Program-made: the position numbers and the translations under genes | NCBI RefSeq assembly: GCF_036884655.1 | Contig: NC_088342.1 | Location: 11,092,001-11,156,000 of the forward strand | DNA: 64,000 bases | Direction of reading: 5' to 3' | Source of the DNA: Musa acuminata AAA Group | Lineage: Eukaryota > Streptophyta > Magnoliopsida > Zingiberales > Musaceae | The notes under the pieces: model-generated | What the model saw: only the letters and a program-made list of their open reading frames with translations | Database searches by the model: none | Told to the model about the DNA's origin: nothing | Part shown: piece after piece, positions 1-12,375 of the stretch | Layout: every line of letters begins with the position of its first letter | How positions within the stretch are numbered: position 1 is the first letter of the stretch

Positions 1-3000
1 GATCTACTAAAGAACAAATGTTTCTTGGAGGAAAAATCTGAATCATAATATGAATTTTCTTGGCTTAAAGAACCTAATTCTAAAGAGCTTGAAGGATTAG
101 TGTTGTTGGGAGTTGTGGATGTTCCTTTTGGCTTGAATAAGGCTCTAATAACTCTTGAATAATTGGTATATCTGCTGACTTTTCTTTCTAATTCCAGGCT
201 ACAATCTCATAAAAAAATGACATCTCTTGTTAGTCTTTTGGATTGAACAACCTGTAGCCTTTAAATTGATCACTATATCCAACAAAGAATAGTTTTTCAT
301 TAAGATCTACTAAAGAACAAATGTTTATTGGAGGAAAAATCTGAATCATAATATGAATTTTCTTGGCTTAAAGAACCTAATTCTAAAGAGCTTGAAGGAT
401 TAGTGTTGTTGGGAGTTGTGGATGTTCCTTTTGGCTTGAATAAGGCTCTAATAACTCTTGAATAATTGGTATATCTGCGGACTTTTCTTTCTAATTCCAG
501 GCTACAATCTCATAAAAAAATGACATCTCTTGTTAGTCTTTTGGATTGAACAACCTGTAGCCTTTACATTGATCACTATATCCAACAAAGAATAGTTTTT
601 CATTAAGATCTACTAAAGAACAAATGTTTCTTGGAGGAAAAATCTGAATCATAATATGAATTTTCTTGGCTTAAAGAACCTAATTCTAAAGAGCTTGAAG
701 GATTAGTGTTGTTGGGAGTTGTGGATGTTCCTTTTGGCTTGAATAAGGCTCTAATAACTCTTGAATAATTGGTATATCTGCTGACTTTTCTTTCTAATTC
801 CAGGCTACAATCTCATAAAAAAATGACATCTCTTGTTAGTCTTTTGGATTGAACAACCTGTAGCCTTTAAATTGATCACTATATCCAACAAAGAATAGTT
901 TTTCATTAAGATCTACTAAAGAACAAATGTTTCTTGGAGGAAAAATCTGAATCATAATATGAATTTTCTTGGCTTAAAGAACCTAATTCTAAAGAGCTTG
1001 AAGGATTAGTGTTGTTGGGAGTTGTGGATGTTCCTTTTGGCTTGAATAAGGCTCTAATAACTCTTGAATAATTGGTATATCTGCTGACTTTTCTTTCTAA
1101 TTCCAGGCTACAATCTCATAAAAAAATGACATCTCTTGTTAGTCTTTTGGATTGAACAACCTGTAGCCTTTAAATTGATCACTATATCCAACAAAGAATA
1201 GTTTTTCATTGAGATCTACTAAAGAACAAATGTTTCTTGGAGGAAAAATCTGAATCATAATATGAATTTTCTTGGCTTAAAGAACCTAATTCTAAAGAGC
1301 TTGAAGGATTAGTGTTGTTGGGAGTTGTGGATGTTCCTTTTGGCTTGAATAAGGCTCTAATAACTCTTGAATAATTGGTATATCTGCTGACTTTTCTTTC
1401 TAATTCCAGGCTACAATCTCATAAAAAAATGACATCTCTTGTTAGTCTTTTGGATTGAACAACATGTAGCCTTTAAATTGATCACTATATCCAACAAAGA
1501 ATAGTTTTTCATTGAGATCTACTAAAGAACAAATGTTTCTTGGAGGAAAAATCTGAATCATAATATGAATTTTCTTGGCTTAAAGAACCTAATTCTAAAG
1601 AGCTTGAAGGATTAGTGTTGTTGGGAGTTGTGGATGTTCCTTTTGGCTTGAATAAGGCTCTAATAACTCTTGAATAATTGGTATATCTGCTGACTTTTCT
1701 TTCTAATTCCAGGCTACAATCTCATAAAAAAATGACATCTCTTATTAGTCTTTTGGATTGAACAACCTGTAGCCTTTAAATTGATCACTATATCCAACAA
1801 AGAATAGTTTTTCATTAAGATCTACTAAAGAACAAATGTTTCTTGGAGGAAAAATCTGAATCATAATATGAATTTTCTTGGCTTAAAGAACCTAATTCTA
1901 AAGAGCTTGAAGGATTAGTGTTGTTGGGAGTTGTGGATGTTCCTTTTGGCTTGAATAAGGCTCTAATAACTCTTGAATAATTGGTATATCTGCTGACTTT
2001 TCTTTCTAATTCCAGGCTACAATCTCATAAAAAAATGACATCTCTTGTTAGTCTTTTGGATTGAACAACCTGTAGCCTTTAAATTGATCACTATATCCAA
2101 CAAAGAATAGTTTTTCATTAAGATCTACTAAAGAACAAATGTTTCTTGGAGGAAAAATCTGAATCATAATATGAATTTTCTTGGCTTAAAGAACCTAATT
2201 CTAAAGAGCTTGAAGGATTAGTGTTGTTGGGAGTTGTGGATGTTCCTTTTGGCTTGAATAAGGCTCTAATAACTCTTGAATAATTGGTATATCTGCTGAC
2301 TTTTCTTTCTAATTCCAGGCTACAATCTCATAAAAAAATGACATCTCTTGTTAGTCTTTTGGATTGAACAACATGTAGCCTTTAAATTGATCACTATATC
2401 CAACAAAGAATAGTTTTTCATTGAGATCTACTAAAGAACAAATGTTTCTTGGAGGAAAAATCTGAATCATAATATGAATTTTCTTGGCTTAAAGAACATA
2501 ATTCTAAAGAGCTTGAAGGATTAGTGTTGTTGGGAGTTGTGGATGTTCCTTTTGGCTTGAATAAGGCTCTAATAACTCTTGAATAATTGGTATATCTGCT
2601 GACTTTTCTTTCTAATTCCAGGCTACAATCTCATAAAAAAATGACATCTCTTGTTAGTCTTTTGGATTGAACAACATGTAGCCTTTAAATTGATCACTAT
2701 ATCCAACAAAGAATAGTTTTTCATTAAGATCTACTAAAGAACAAATGTTTCTTGGAGGAAAAATCTGAATCATAATATGAATTTTCTTGGCTTAAAGAAC
2801 CTAATTCTAAAGAGCTTGAAGGATTAGTGTTGTTGGGAGTTGTGGATGTTCCTTTTGGCTTGAATAAGGCTCTAATAACTCTTGAATAATTGGTATATCT
2901 GCTGACTTTTCTTTCTAATTCCAGGCTACAATCTCATAAAAAAATGACATCTCTTGTTAGTCTTTTGGATTGAACAACCTGTAGCCTTTAAATTGATCAC

Positions 3001-6000
3001 TATATCCAACAAAGAATAGTTTTTCATTAAGATCTACTAAAGAACAAATGTTTATTGGAGGAAAAATCTGAATCATAATATGAATTTTCTTGGCTTAAAG
3101 AACCTAATTCTAAAGAGCTTGAAGGATTAGTGTTGTTGGGAGTTGTGGATGTTCCTTTTGGCTTGAATAAGGCTCTAATAACTCTTGAATAATTGGTATA
3201 TCTGCGGACTTTTCTTTCTAATTCCAGGCTACAATCTCATAAAAAAATGACATCTCTTGTTAGTCTTTTGGATTGAACAACCTGTAGCCTTTACATTGAT
3301 CACTATATCCAACAAAGAATAGTTTTTCATTAAGATCTACTAAAGAACAAATGTTTCTTGGAGGAAAAATCTGAATCATAATATGAATTTTCTTGGCTTA
3401 AAGAACCTAATTCTAAAGAGCTTGAAGGATTAGTGTTGTTGGGAGTTGTGGATGTTCCTTTTGGCTTGAATAAGGCTCTAATAACTCTTGAATAATTGGT
3501 ATATCTGCTGACTTTTCTTTCTAATTCCAGGCTACAATCTCATAAAAAAATGACATCTCTTGTTAGTCTTTTGGATTGAACAACCTGTAGCCTTTAAATT
3601 GATCACTATATCCAACAAAGAATAGTTTTTCATTAAGATCTACTAAAGAACAAATGTTTCTTGGAGGAAAAATCTGAATCATAATATGAATTTTCTTGGC
3701 TTAAAGAACCTAATTCTAAAGAGCTTGAAGGATTAGTGTTGTTGGGAGTTGTGGATGTTCCTTTTGGCTTGAATAAGGCTCTAATAACTCTTGAATAATT
3801 GGTATATCTGCTGACTTTTCTTTCTAATTCCAGGCTACAATCTCATAAAAAAATGACATCTCTTGTTAGTCTTTTGGATTGAACAACCTGTAGCCTTTAA
3901 ATTGATCACTATATCCAACAAAGAATAGTTTTTCATTGAGATCTACTAAAGAACAAATGTTTCTTGGAGGAAAAATCTGAATCATAATATGAATTTTCTT
4001 GGCTTAAAGAACCTAATTCTAAAGAGCTTGAAGGATTAGTGTTGTTGGGAGTTGTGGATGTTCCTTTTGGCTTGAATAAGGCTCTAATAACTCTTGAATA
4101 ATTGGTATATCTGCTGACTTTTCTTTCTAATTCCAGGCTACAATCTCATAAAAAAATGACATCTCTTGTTAGTCTTTTGGATTGAACAACATGTAGCCTT
4201 TAAATTGATCACTATATCCAACAAAGAATAGTTTTTCATTGAGATCTACTAAAGAACAAATGTTTCTTGGAGGAAAAATCTGAATCATAATATGAATTTT
4301 CTTGGCTTAAAGAACCTAATTCTAAAGAGCTTGAAGGATTAGTGTTGTTGGGAGTTGTGGATGTTCCTTTTGGCTTGAATAAGGCTCTAATAACTCTTGA
4401 ATAATTGGTATATCTGCTGACTTTTCTTTCTAATTCCAGGCTACAATCTCATAAAAAAATGACATCTCTTGTTAGTCTTTTGGATTGAACAACATGTAGC
4501 CTTTAAATTGATCACTATATCCAACAAAGAATAGTTTTTCATTAAGATCTACTAAAGAACAAATGTTTCTTGGAGGAAAAATCTGAATCATAATATGAAT
4601 TTTCTTGGCTTAAAGAACCTAATTCTAAAGAGCTTGAAGGATTAGTGTTGTTGGGAGTTGTGGATGTTCCTTTTGGCTTGAATAAGGCTCTAATAACTCT
4701 TGAATAATTGGTATATCTGCTGACTTTTCTTTCTAATTCCAGGCTACAATCTCATAAAAAAATGACATCTCTTATTAGTCTTTTGGATTGAACAACCTGT
4801 AGCCTTTACATTGATCACTATATCCAACAAAGAATAGTTTTTCATTAAGATCTACTAAAGAACAAATGTTTCTTGGAGGAAAAATCTGAATCATAATATG
4901 AATTTTCTTGGCTTAAAGAACCTAATTCTAAAAGGCTTGAAGGATTAGTGTTGTTGGGAGTTGTGGATGTTCCTTTTGGCTTGAATAAGGCTCTAATAAC
5001 TCTTGAATAATTGGTATATCTGCTGACTTTTCTTTCTAATTCCAGGCTACAATCTCATAAAAAAATGACATCTCGTGTTAGTCTTTTGGATTGAATAACC
5101 TGTAGCCTTTAAATTGATCACTATATCCAACAAAGAATAGTTTTTCATTAAGATCTACTAAAGAACAAATGTTTCTTGGAGGAAAAATCTGAATCATAAT
5201 ATGAATTTTCTTGGCTTAAAGAACCTAATTCTAAAGAGCTTGAAGGATTAGTATTGTTGGGAGTTGTGGATGTTCCTTTTGGCTTGAATAAGGCTCTAAT
5301 AACTCTTGAATAATTGGTATATCTGCTGACTTTTCTTTCTAATTCCAGGCTACAATCTCATAAAAAAATGACATCTCTTGTTAGTCTTTTGGATTGAACA
5401 ACCTGTAGCCTTTAAATTGATCACTATATCCAACAAAGAATAGTTTTTCATTGAGATCTACTAAAGAACAAATGTTTCTTGGACGAAAAATCTGAATCAT
5501 AATATGAATTTTCTTGGCTTAAAGAACCTAATTCTAAAGAGCTTGAAGGATTAGTGTTGTTGGGAGTTGTGGATGTTCCTTTTGGCTTGAATAAGGCTCT
5601 AATAACTCTTGAATAATTGGTATATCTGCTGACTTTTCTTTCTAATTCCAGGCTACAATCTCATAAAAAAATGACATCTCTTGTTAGTCTTTTGGATTGA
5701 ACAACCTGTAGCCTTTACATTGATCACTATACCCAACAAAGAATAGTTTTTCATTAAGATCTACTAAAGAACAAATGTTTCTTGGAGGAAAAATCTGAAT
5801 CATAATATGAATTTTCTTGGCTTAAAGAACCTAATTCTAAAGAGCTTGAAGGATTAGTGTTGTTGGGAGTTGTGGATGTTCCTTTTGGCTTGAATAAGGC
5901 TCTAATAACTCTTGAATAATTGGTATATCTGCTGACTTTTCTTTCTAATTCCAGGCTACAATCTCATAAAAAAATGACATCTCTTGTTAGTCTTTTGGAT

Positions 6001-6056
6001 TGAACAACCTGTAGCCTTTAAATTGATCACTATATCCAACGAAGAATAGTTTTTCA
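1..6056 (-). repeat. Tandem array of ~20 x 303-bp units derived from copia pol
   Basis: Units begin with gatctactaaagaacaaatg at 1, 304, 607, 910 and every 303 bp up to 5758; the last unit ends at 6056, four bases short. Copies are almost identical, with a handful of substitutions each. Read on the minus strand, each unit gives a copia integrase C-terminal signature (KLFFVGYSDQFKGYRLFNP) and ends in a motif like the one just before reverse transcriptase (CSLVDLNE). So the unit is the integrase-RT linker of a Ty1/copia polyprotein. 303 bp is 101 codons, so the frame is kept from copy to copy, but each unit has several in-frame stops and cannot encode a long protein. The flank at 6057 continues the same polyprotein upstream without a break in homology. 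The array is cut by the left window edge, so total size is unknown. Confidence 0.95.
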
Positions 6057-8134
6057 CCTTTGTCATCAAATTTAATCTTATTTTGAGATGAAATATGTGC
6101 TTATGCAATGCTACCAAATACTTTAAGATGACCAATCACTTGTTTCCTTTTATAACAACCTTAATATTGGATTTCTATTATTACCAGACTTAAGATTTTT
6201 TCAGCATATAAAATGTTGTATGAATAATTTCTGCCTAAAAAGTATTAAGTAAACTTTTTATCTTTTAGCATGCTTTGTGCCATCTCCATAATGATATGAT
6301 TTTTCTTTTTTTGCCACTCCATTTTGTTGAAGACTCCTACTAATAGTAAGTTACCTTTGAATCTCATTCTTCTTGTAATAGTCCATGGATGAATGGAGTG
6401 TGTATGAACTGAACTCTCTACCATGATGTGTTCTTAAAGATTTGATTTTAAAATCCATTTTGCTTCTCCATAAGAGTCTTGAATTAAAGAAATATAGAAA
6501 ATGGTTTTAACTTTTTATGTAAAAAATAAACTCACATTATTTTAATAAAATCATCAACAATACCTTTGGTTATTGATTGAAAGAGTTTTAGAATGGCAAT
6601 ATATATCAGCATAAGTAAGTTCAAGTGGTGATTTAACTCTCCATTAAGTTTTAGGAAATGAAAGTTTATGGATCTTTTCATAAATACAACCTTCACAAAC
6701 TTGTTTTCTTACTTACTTCAAGATGAGGAAGTCCAACTATCACATCCTTTCTTTTTCTTGAGACCCTTGATATTAAGATATGACCATATCTCGAGTGTCA
6801 TAAAGTGATCATATCAATATTTTTAATTTTGAAAGTTATTTCCTCCATTGGCATAATAAGAGGGAAAATCTTGTTTGAACTTATAGAAACAGTTGCTAAA
6901 GTAGAATTATTTTTCTTATAAAAAATGTTATATTGACCATTATTGAATATAACATAATACTCTTTTTTGTAAGATTTGACCAATTCTTAAAAGATTATGA
7001 CCAATGCTTAAAAGATTAAGAGTTGACCAATCACTTATAAAAGTTTTATCAAACAAAAAATGGTTTCTTTCCCTTCAAAACTTGCTTTCCATCTTCAAGT
7101 TTCACTTGAGAAGTAAAGTTGTGATCAGGGTTAATAAAAATCTCTTGATTCACTATCATACAATTGAAGTAACCACTGCCCAAATATAATATGTTTTGTG
7201 ATTCTTGTTGAACATATATAGAAGTGAAGAGTTGTTTATTTTCATTTTTGGTGAGGTTGGATTTTTTTTTCCTTTTTATTCTTCTATTAATACTAATAAT
7301 CTGTTTTAGAATGGTTGAGAATTCTGCTCCTCTTGCATTTGAATTTGTAATCTTTTGATTCATGATTGGTCTTTCTACAAATTCTGCAACCTGAATTTGA
7401 AATCTCTTTTGTTTCCCTTCTAATATTCTTTCTTTTGACAACTTTGGTTGTCTTGTCCTCTTCCTTTTTTGAAGTTTTATTTTGGATTCTTCTCTGAAAT
7501 ATTCGATTTGGACTGAAATGCTTGCACAAGATTTGTTCATTCTTTCCTCATGTATTGAAGAAAACTCATCAATTCAAGAAAAGAAAAATAGATGGATTCT
7601 TTGATTTCTGTTGCTGTTACAACATCATCATACTTAGTAGGAAGACTTGTAAGAACTTTGCAAATATTTATTTTTATCTTCAATAATATCTCAAGACATC
7701 TAACTCGATTGATAATTTCAATGAATTTGGTAAGGAACTCTTGAATACCTTAACATTCCTTTATTGTCATGTTGTCAAGCTCTCTCCAAACTAATTGTAG
7801 CTTTATAGAGATCACGTTGTTATTTCCATGAAACCCTTCTTTCAAGATATTTCATATTGAAAATTCATAAATAGATGGATCTACTCACTCATTGTTGAAT
7901 ATATCAAACAGCACCTTCGACCCTCTTAATATTTTCCTCGTGTTACTTTTGTTTTGTTGTTATCCATTCTTCTTTATCCTCTCTCTTGATTTTATGATAT
8001 TTGTTGTTCTTTATACAAATCTTCAACCACATCCCAAAATCTTGAGAGATGAATATAGTTGGCACACGACTACTCCAATAATCATAATGCTCTCTTTTAA
8101 AGACTAAGACCACCCATTGTAACTTCAACATCAA
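6057..8134 (-). pseudogene. Ty1/copia gag-protease-integrase relic
   Basis: Degenerate copia polyprotein read from high to low coordinates. A gag start lies near 8134, with REHYDYWSSRV and TIFISQDFGMW typical of the copia gag N-terminus. A UBN2-like gag segment covers about 7840-7560 (LPTKYDDVVTA). A zinc knuckle at about 7390-7360 has lost its last cysteine (CRICRKTNHESKDY). A protease remnant lies at about 7190-7080, where the expected DSG reads GSG (LYLGSGYFNCM), followed by FTSQVKLEDGKQV. Integrase core traces (QQNGVAKKE-like, at about 6340-6300) and HLKVFGSIAYAH at about 6140-6090 follow. The integrase C-terminus then runs into the 303-bp array. Many stops and frameshifts are present, so the gene is dead. 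Confidence 0.85.
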
Positions 8135-8189
8135 ATGTAGGGAGCTCTGTTTCTTTTAAATTCTTTCTTTAATCAAGAAAAAAAATGTG

Positions 8190-9003
8190 TACAAAGTATG
8201 TTAAAACAAGAATAACAATATTTGACCGATGATTAAAATAAAAAATAGATAACATATCATAAAATAAAATAAACCAGAGGTGTATAATTGCTATCCTAAG
8301 TGTATAATAGAATCAAATAAAAGAATGAAATGAGTAGCTATAATAGAATTGAGTTGTGTTGAAAAGATGTGAAAAATAGAGTATTTAAAGATTTTCTAGC
8401 AAATCAAGAATTGACATATGGCAACCGAGCTAAAATGCCAAACAATCAATGCACATGAGATATTACTCTTAAAGGCAAAATAATAAAAGGTATGAGCATT
8501 CTATTATTTTGAAAAGAAAATGGTACAAAATTATAAATTACTTAAAAATAAATATAAATAATAAAATGAAGAACAAAATAAAGATTTCTACTAGTATTTG
8601 TTTTTACTGTATGATCAACAAAATAATTTATTAAAGACTAAACTCATTTAGTGAATTATTTGTACAAAGGAAACAAAGTGAATCAGGTTTTGAGCTATGC
8701 TTTTTTTTATCTAAACTTCAACTAACTCGTATAAAATATGTTATTATAAGTTTGCACATTCATGAGTACCTTCGATTCTTTTTAGAGTCATGCTTTTCCT
8801 ATACCTCTATATATGAGCATTAATCATTATAGAGATAAGGTTGGAGATAAATTTCATATGTATCTACATTGAAGTGCTAAACTAATATGGTTTTTTGGCT
8901 GACTAATTAGTTTATTATTATCACATTGAACCTATTTTAAGGGATCTCCTATCACAGAGGTTAAGTTCCTATCATTGGAAGGTTATATCTATGCTAAGAT
9001 TCA
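8190..9003 (-). mobile_element. Probable copia LTR
   Basis: This AT-rich stretch sits between the gag start of the left copia relic (8134) and the RNase H end of a second copia relic (from about 9200). At 9003-9010 a run of C (GAGGGGGGTGAA on the minus strand) looks like the polypurine tract that precedes a 3' LTR, and the adjacent plus sequence ends in CA. About 8330-8500 is alignable by eye with 10135-10345. The low-coordinate end is unclear (about 8187-8200). A primer-binding site is not obvious; minus-strand cagagctc at about 8140 weakly resembles the usual tatcagagct. Position and PPT support an LTR shared by, or abutting, two elements; the boundaries are inference. Confidence 0.5.
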
Positions 9004-9199
9004 CCCCCCTCAATAATATTAGGATTTTAGTCGTATTTAGGCCTTTAGTAAGAGAATCAACTATATTATTAGTTTTAATATGAAAAATAAAAATAAAAGA
9101 GTGAGAATCTAGGCGTCTAATTGAATTTTCTCTGATTTTTATGTCTACTCATGTCAGTGATTATTAGTTATCTTTTACAAAAATCTATTGTAGTCACAA

Positions 9200-9960
9200 T
9201 GAATGAAAATAGGAGGAATAATTTAGGGATTATTAGAAGAGAGGGAATTAGATTTTTAAGTTATTTGGCTTCAACATTGGTGGTCTCTCAAGTGTTATAA
9301 GATCAGTTACAGTGCTCATGACAATTATGGTCTATTTGGAAGATTGTCATGATATAACACTATCACTAAGAGTAAAAAAAAGTACATTCAGATATAGGTT
9401 TAATATCTAAAGAATCAGAAATTCAATTAGTATCACTATGAAAATGATACCCTATAAAGTTAAGTTCATAATCTAATCTAAAGTAATCTTAACACATCTA
9501 AAACTCATTCAAGGGTATGTCATTAGCTAAACTAGTATTATAAGTATATTTACTAAGTCTAGAAATAACATAAGAGATATGAGGTCAAATTTTATTTGAC
9601 AAGTAAAAAAGTGATCCAATGATATGAGAATACCTTAGATACAAGGTCACTAGTAATTTTAACTATATTAGTATTTGGATCATAACAAGTGAAAATAGAT
9701 GAATACTCAATCAATCCAAAATTTTTTAAGATCTTCTGAGTGTAATATGATTGAGATAAAGATATAGACTTAAAAAATTTTTAGAAATTTTATTCTTGGA
9801 ATAATATCTGCCTCTCCTAGATCATTTATATCAAAATGATGAGATAAAAAAATTTTAATATCAATGCTCAGATTTAGATCAAAAGCTAAATTCAGTATAT
9901 CATAAATATGAAGGTAAAGTAGAATGAATATATTTTTTTATGTTCTTATAGTAAAGATAA
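9200..9960 (-). pseudogene. Ty1/copia RT C-terminus and RNase H relic
   Basis: Minus-strand reading with stops gives YTQKILKNFGLIEYSSIFT at about 9760-9700, the conserved segment after the copia RT palm. It is followed by GYHFHSDTN and FFTLSDSVISWQSSK at about 9450-9290, which match the copia RNase H D-A-D-W...ISWKSKKQ...SSTEAEY region with lost catalytic residues. The order fits the 3' end of a copia polyprotein, with PPT and LTR following at about 9000. No gag or integrase of this element is seen, so it is internally deleted. Confidence 0.75.
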
Positions 9961-10059
9961 TTATCAAGTTTTTTTTATTATAAATTAATTATTATTATTA
10001 TTTCTCTTTTAACAATCTAAATTTATTCTCTCCATCTCGTGTTAGTGTCTAAGAAAGAA

Positions 10060-10345
10060 AATTACTTAAGATATAATCAGAATATATATAAATTCTCCAG
10101 CATAAAGAATGGAAGATATAGCTTAAAAGAGAGGTGAGAAAGAAATAGAATTAAAATTGTATCGAAAAGTTATGAAAAAGAAAAGATATTTATATATTTT
10201 ATAGTCAAATCAAAGGATGACACGTGGTAGCTTAAGAGTGTGCTACCGACCATCAATCAATCAATCAATCAATGCATCACGCGTGCGTGAGAAAAGAAGC
10301 CACGAGTGGAGCGTTAACTCTCAAAGGCAAAGAAATAAAAGGTAA
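10060..10345 (-). mobile_element. Second copia LTR fragment
   Basis: By eye this aligns with 8330-8500. Shared blocks in the same order include atagaatt, gttgtgttgaaaag/ttgtatcgaaaag, the tatttaaag/tatttatat TATA-like stretch, tcaaatcaa, tgacatatggcaac/tgacacgtggtagc, atcaatgca and aaggcaaa.aataaaaggta. Spacing and orientation suit the 5' LTR of the internally deleted copia element at 9200-9960. A short (atca)n run is at about 10249-10267. The outer end was not found. Confidence 0.45.
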
Positions 10346-11268
10346 CGTCATTTTTCCCTTTAATGCTCTAACATAGTATAATTCAGAGTACTCGCGTGTC
10401 TCAATATGTCAAAAAGAATCCAAAGTGCACAAACACAACATCATCAGAACTTTGCTGTTACAACATTTGCAGTAGAAGACCTTCTACATGTGAGGCTCAT
10501 GGCAGTGTAGAAGGAACCCAGGTTAATAAAGATCAGCTTTTAGCTTCTATGTTTGTGAAACACCAGTCTCCACATACATCAGTACGTGTTGAGTGAAAGC
10601 ATTAGTTTTTTGTGTATCAGAATTACCTTTTTTTTATCCATGTTTTACAACTACGACGAGAGTAATCTGCTGTAAGATGAACCGAGGCAGTTCCAATGAT
10701 TCAGGCAATAAAGGAAGAAGGCGACCTCACGCTTGATACCCTCAGCACCGAACCGAGACTGGCCAGTAACACAAATACATTTACTTGAGCAAGAGTGATT
10801 CGATATGTATCACACTATATTTCCTCATTATTCAAACCACAGCATTGGAAGAATGCTGATATATAATGCTTAACCTCATACAATATTACACAGCAATGTC
10901 AATGCAGATGTCTTTCGAAAGCAGTGCAGGTGTCTGGTGATGGTCTCTTAATGCCCTCAAGGTTGAAGTTGTTCCAGCAAATTGTGCAGCATTACTATGT
11001 AATAGTTGATGAATGACGATTGTACCGAAACTAATGGCAGCGTACATAAACTTGTCCTTCTAATGAGCCTAACATTTATGAATCTAATAAAACAATCCAC
11101 AGCAATATAATGGCTGGAAACTAGAATCAGAATCCTCGATTTATGAGAGAGGAAAAACACATTCTATTTTGGATTGCGACTTAAAAATTGCATAAATATA
11201 TTGATCTTCTCTACTATGAATTTTTAAATATATGGAAAATAGGTTTGGAATATCAGATTCAGATATTA

Positions 11269-11338
11269 ATATAATCCTCTAAAGAGAAAATGTTTTTCTT
11301 TAGCTTGTATTATGAATTATATCTTTAGAGGATTATAT
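11269..11338. repeat. Short inverted repeat (hairpin)
   Basis: atataatcctctaaag at 11269-11284 is perfectly complementary to ctttagaggattatat at 11323-11338, separated by 38 bp. It could be a decayed MITE end or a chance hairpin. No target duplication was identified. Confidence 0.7.
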
Positions 11339-11467
11339 GATTTTAATCCTCCTCATGTGCATCTCATATGATTTTTACTTGTATATATAAGGTATGGACA
11401 AGTATGAAACTGACATGTCTCGTCCTTCCCTTTAAAATATTAGGTTGTCATCTACATAACATCTGTC

Positions 11468-11468
<1 letters not shown>

Positions 11469-11530
<62 letters not shown>
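11469..11530. repeat. (TAA)n microsatellite
   Basis: About 20 perfect trinucleotide units of TAA. It gives a spurious poly-Asn ORF on the plus strand. Confidence 0.98.
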
Positions 11531-11532
<2 letters not shown>

Positions 11533-11915
11533 ACGAGATCTTGGATGTATTATATGATATTGAATCACAATTCCAACTGATAATATTTGTCTTAATCAAA
11601 TATTTGTTGTCATTGCTTGATTCCTCCGTAGCATGTGCATGCAGATGGAGCATCATATATATGTAAGCAGAAAATTCATATTGAATCAATAGTCTCATGA
11701 TATCTCACACAATTCAACAAGCTTTGAATTAAGAAAGAATAACTGGTACATTGCAGCAAGGTTCAAGAACAGTACTGCACACCAACACCTTGTCAGACTT
11801 CACTCACACTCTCGTCCTGCTGCTCCACATCGAAAGCAAATCGAGGAAGAACCCAATCAAGTAAAGAACATGAAGGTACGTAGCACAACACGGGAAAGGG
11901 GTTCGACGATGGAGA

Positions 11916-12299
11916 TCAAGGGCACTGGAACTCAGCGGGGGCCTTCTTGCCGCAGTAGTTGAGGAGGAGGCTGAGGTTGATGGGGAGGTTGAGATGGACA
12001 CCGAGGACGTTGGCCTTGAGAGCAGTGCAAAGGCACACAGCTGCCTCGAGGTCGACGAGGCCGTCGAGCAGCGTGCAGCACTCGCACGGCTGCTTCGGAA
12101 ACTTGCCCACCCCGAACTTGATCAGGCCGTTAAGCACGTTGCCGCAGGCGGAGAGCTTGAGGGCGTCGACGGGGCACTTGCCGTGGGAAGGGCTCGGGGT
12201 GGGTTTGGGGCAACCGGTGTCACAAGCACTGGTGAGCGCGAAGAAGAGGAGATTGAGAGTGAGGAAGAGGGCAACTGATGCTGAGGCTTTGGACGCCAT
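11916..12299 (-). CDS. 14-kDa proline-rich protein (DC2.15-like), 8-cysteine HyPRP
   Basis: Intronless ORF of 127 residues starting at MASKAS (12299). An in-frame ATG nine codons upstream (12326) opens with an Ala run and is less likely, because the family starts with MAS and a signal peptide. Residues 1-25 form a hydrophobic signal peptide ([15 protein letters not shown]), followed by a short Pro/Ser linker ([13 protein letters not shown]). The C-terminal eight-cysteine domain has the order C-x9-C...CC-x13-CLC-x24-C-x9-C, with conserved [20 protein letters not shown] and [12 protein letters not shown]. There is one extra Cys just before the CC pair (CECC). This is the hydrophobic-seed-protein/LTP-like fold of secreted cell-wall proline-rich proteins, implicated in wall structure, lipid binding and stress. 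The substrate is unknown. The domain is complete and looks functional. It lies alone, with no neighbour within 10 kb on its strand. Confidence 0.93.
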   Translation of the reverse strand: MASKASASVALFLTLNLLFFALTSACDTGCPKPTPSPSHGKCPVDALKLSACGNVLNGLIKFGVGKFPKQPCECCTLLDGLVDLEAAVCLCTALKANVLGVHLNLPINLSLLLNYCGKKAPAEFQCP

Positions 12300-12375
12300 G
12301 GCTGCTGCTGCTGCTGCAGTCTGCACCTAAATGAACTGATACCGATGCTGCTAATGATCAGTGATTGTGATGGAG

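Larger units (their letters stand above)
10346..11800. other. Intergenic, no gene recognised
   Basis: Short ORFs here (for example 10396-10596 plus) have no recognisable domain. The stretch contains a 16-bp perfect inverted repeat at 11269-11338 and a (TAA)n microsatellite, both listed separately. Nothing else is supportable. Confidence 0.6.

Noticed and set aside
1..6056. CRISPR-like array
   Set aside because: Direct repeats of 303 bp with no unique spacers, in a plant genome; the unit is copia coding sequence.
7004..7189. Plus-strand ORF opposite the copia protease
   Set aside because: It is the complement of the recognisable minus-strand protease remnant; no domain of its own.
11368..11580. 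ORF with a poly-Asn run
   Set aside because: Produced by the (TAA)n microsatellite.
11959..12330. Plus-strand ORFs of 94 and 123 codons over the HyPRP gene
   Set aside because: Shadows of the GC-rich minus-strand gene, whose eight-cysteine pattern is decisive.
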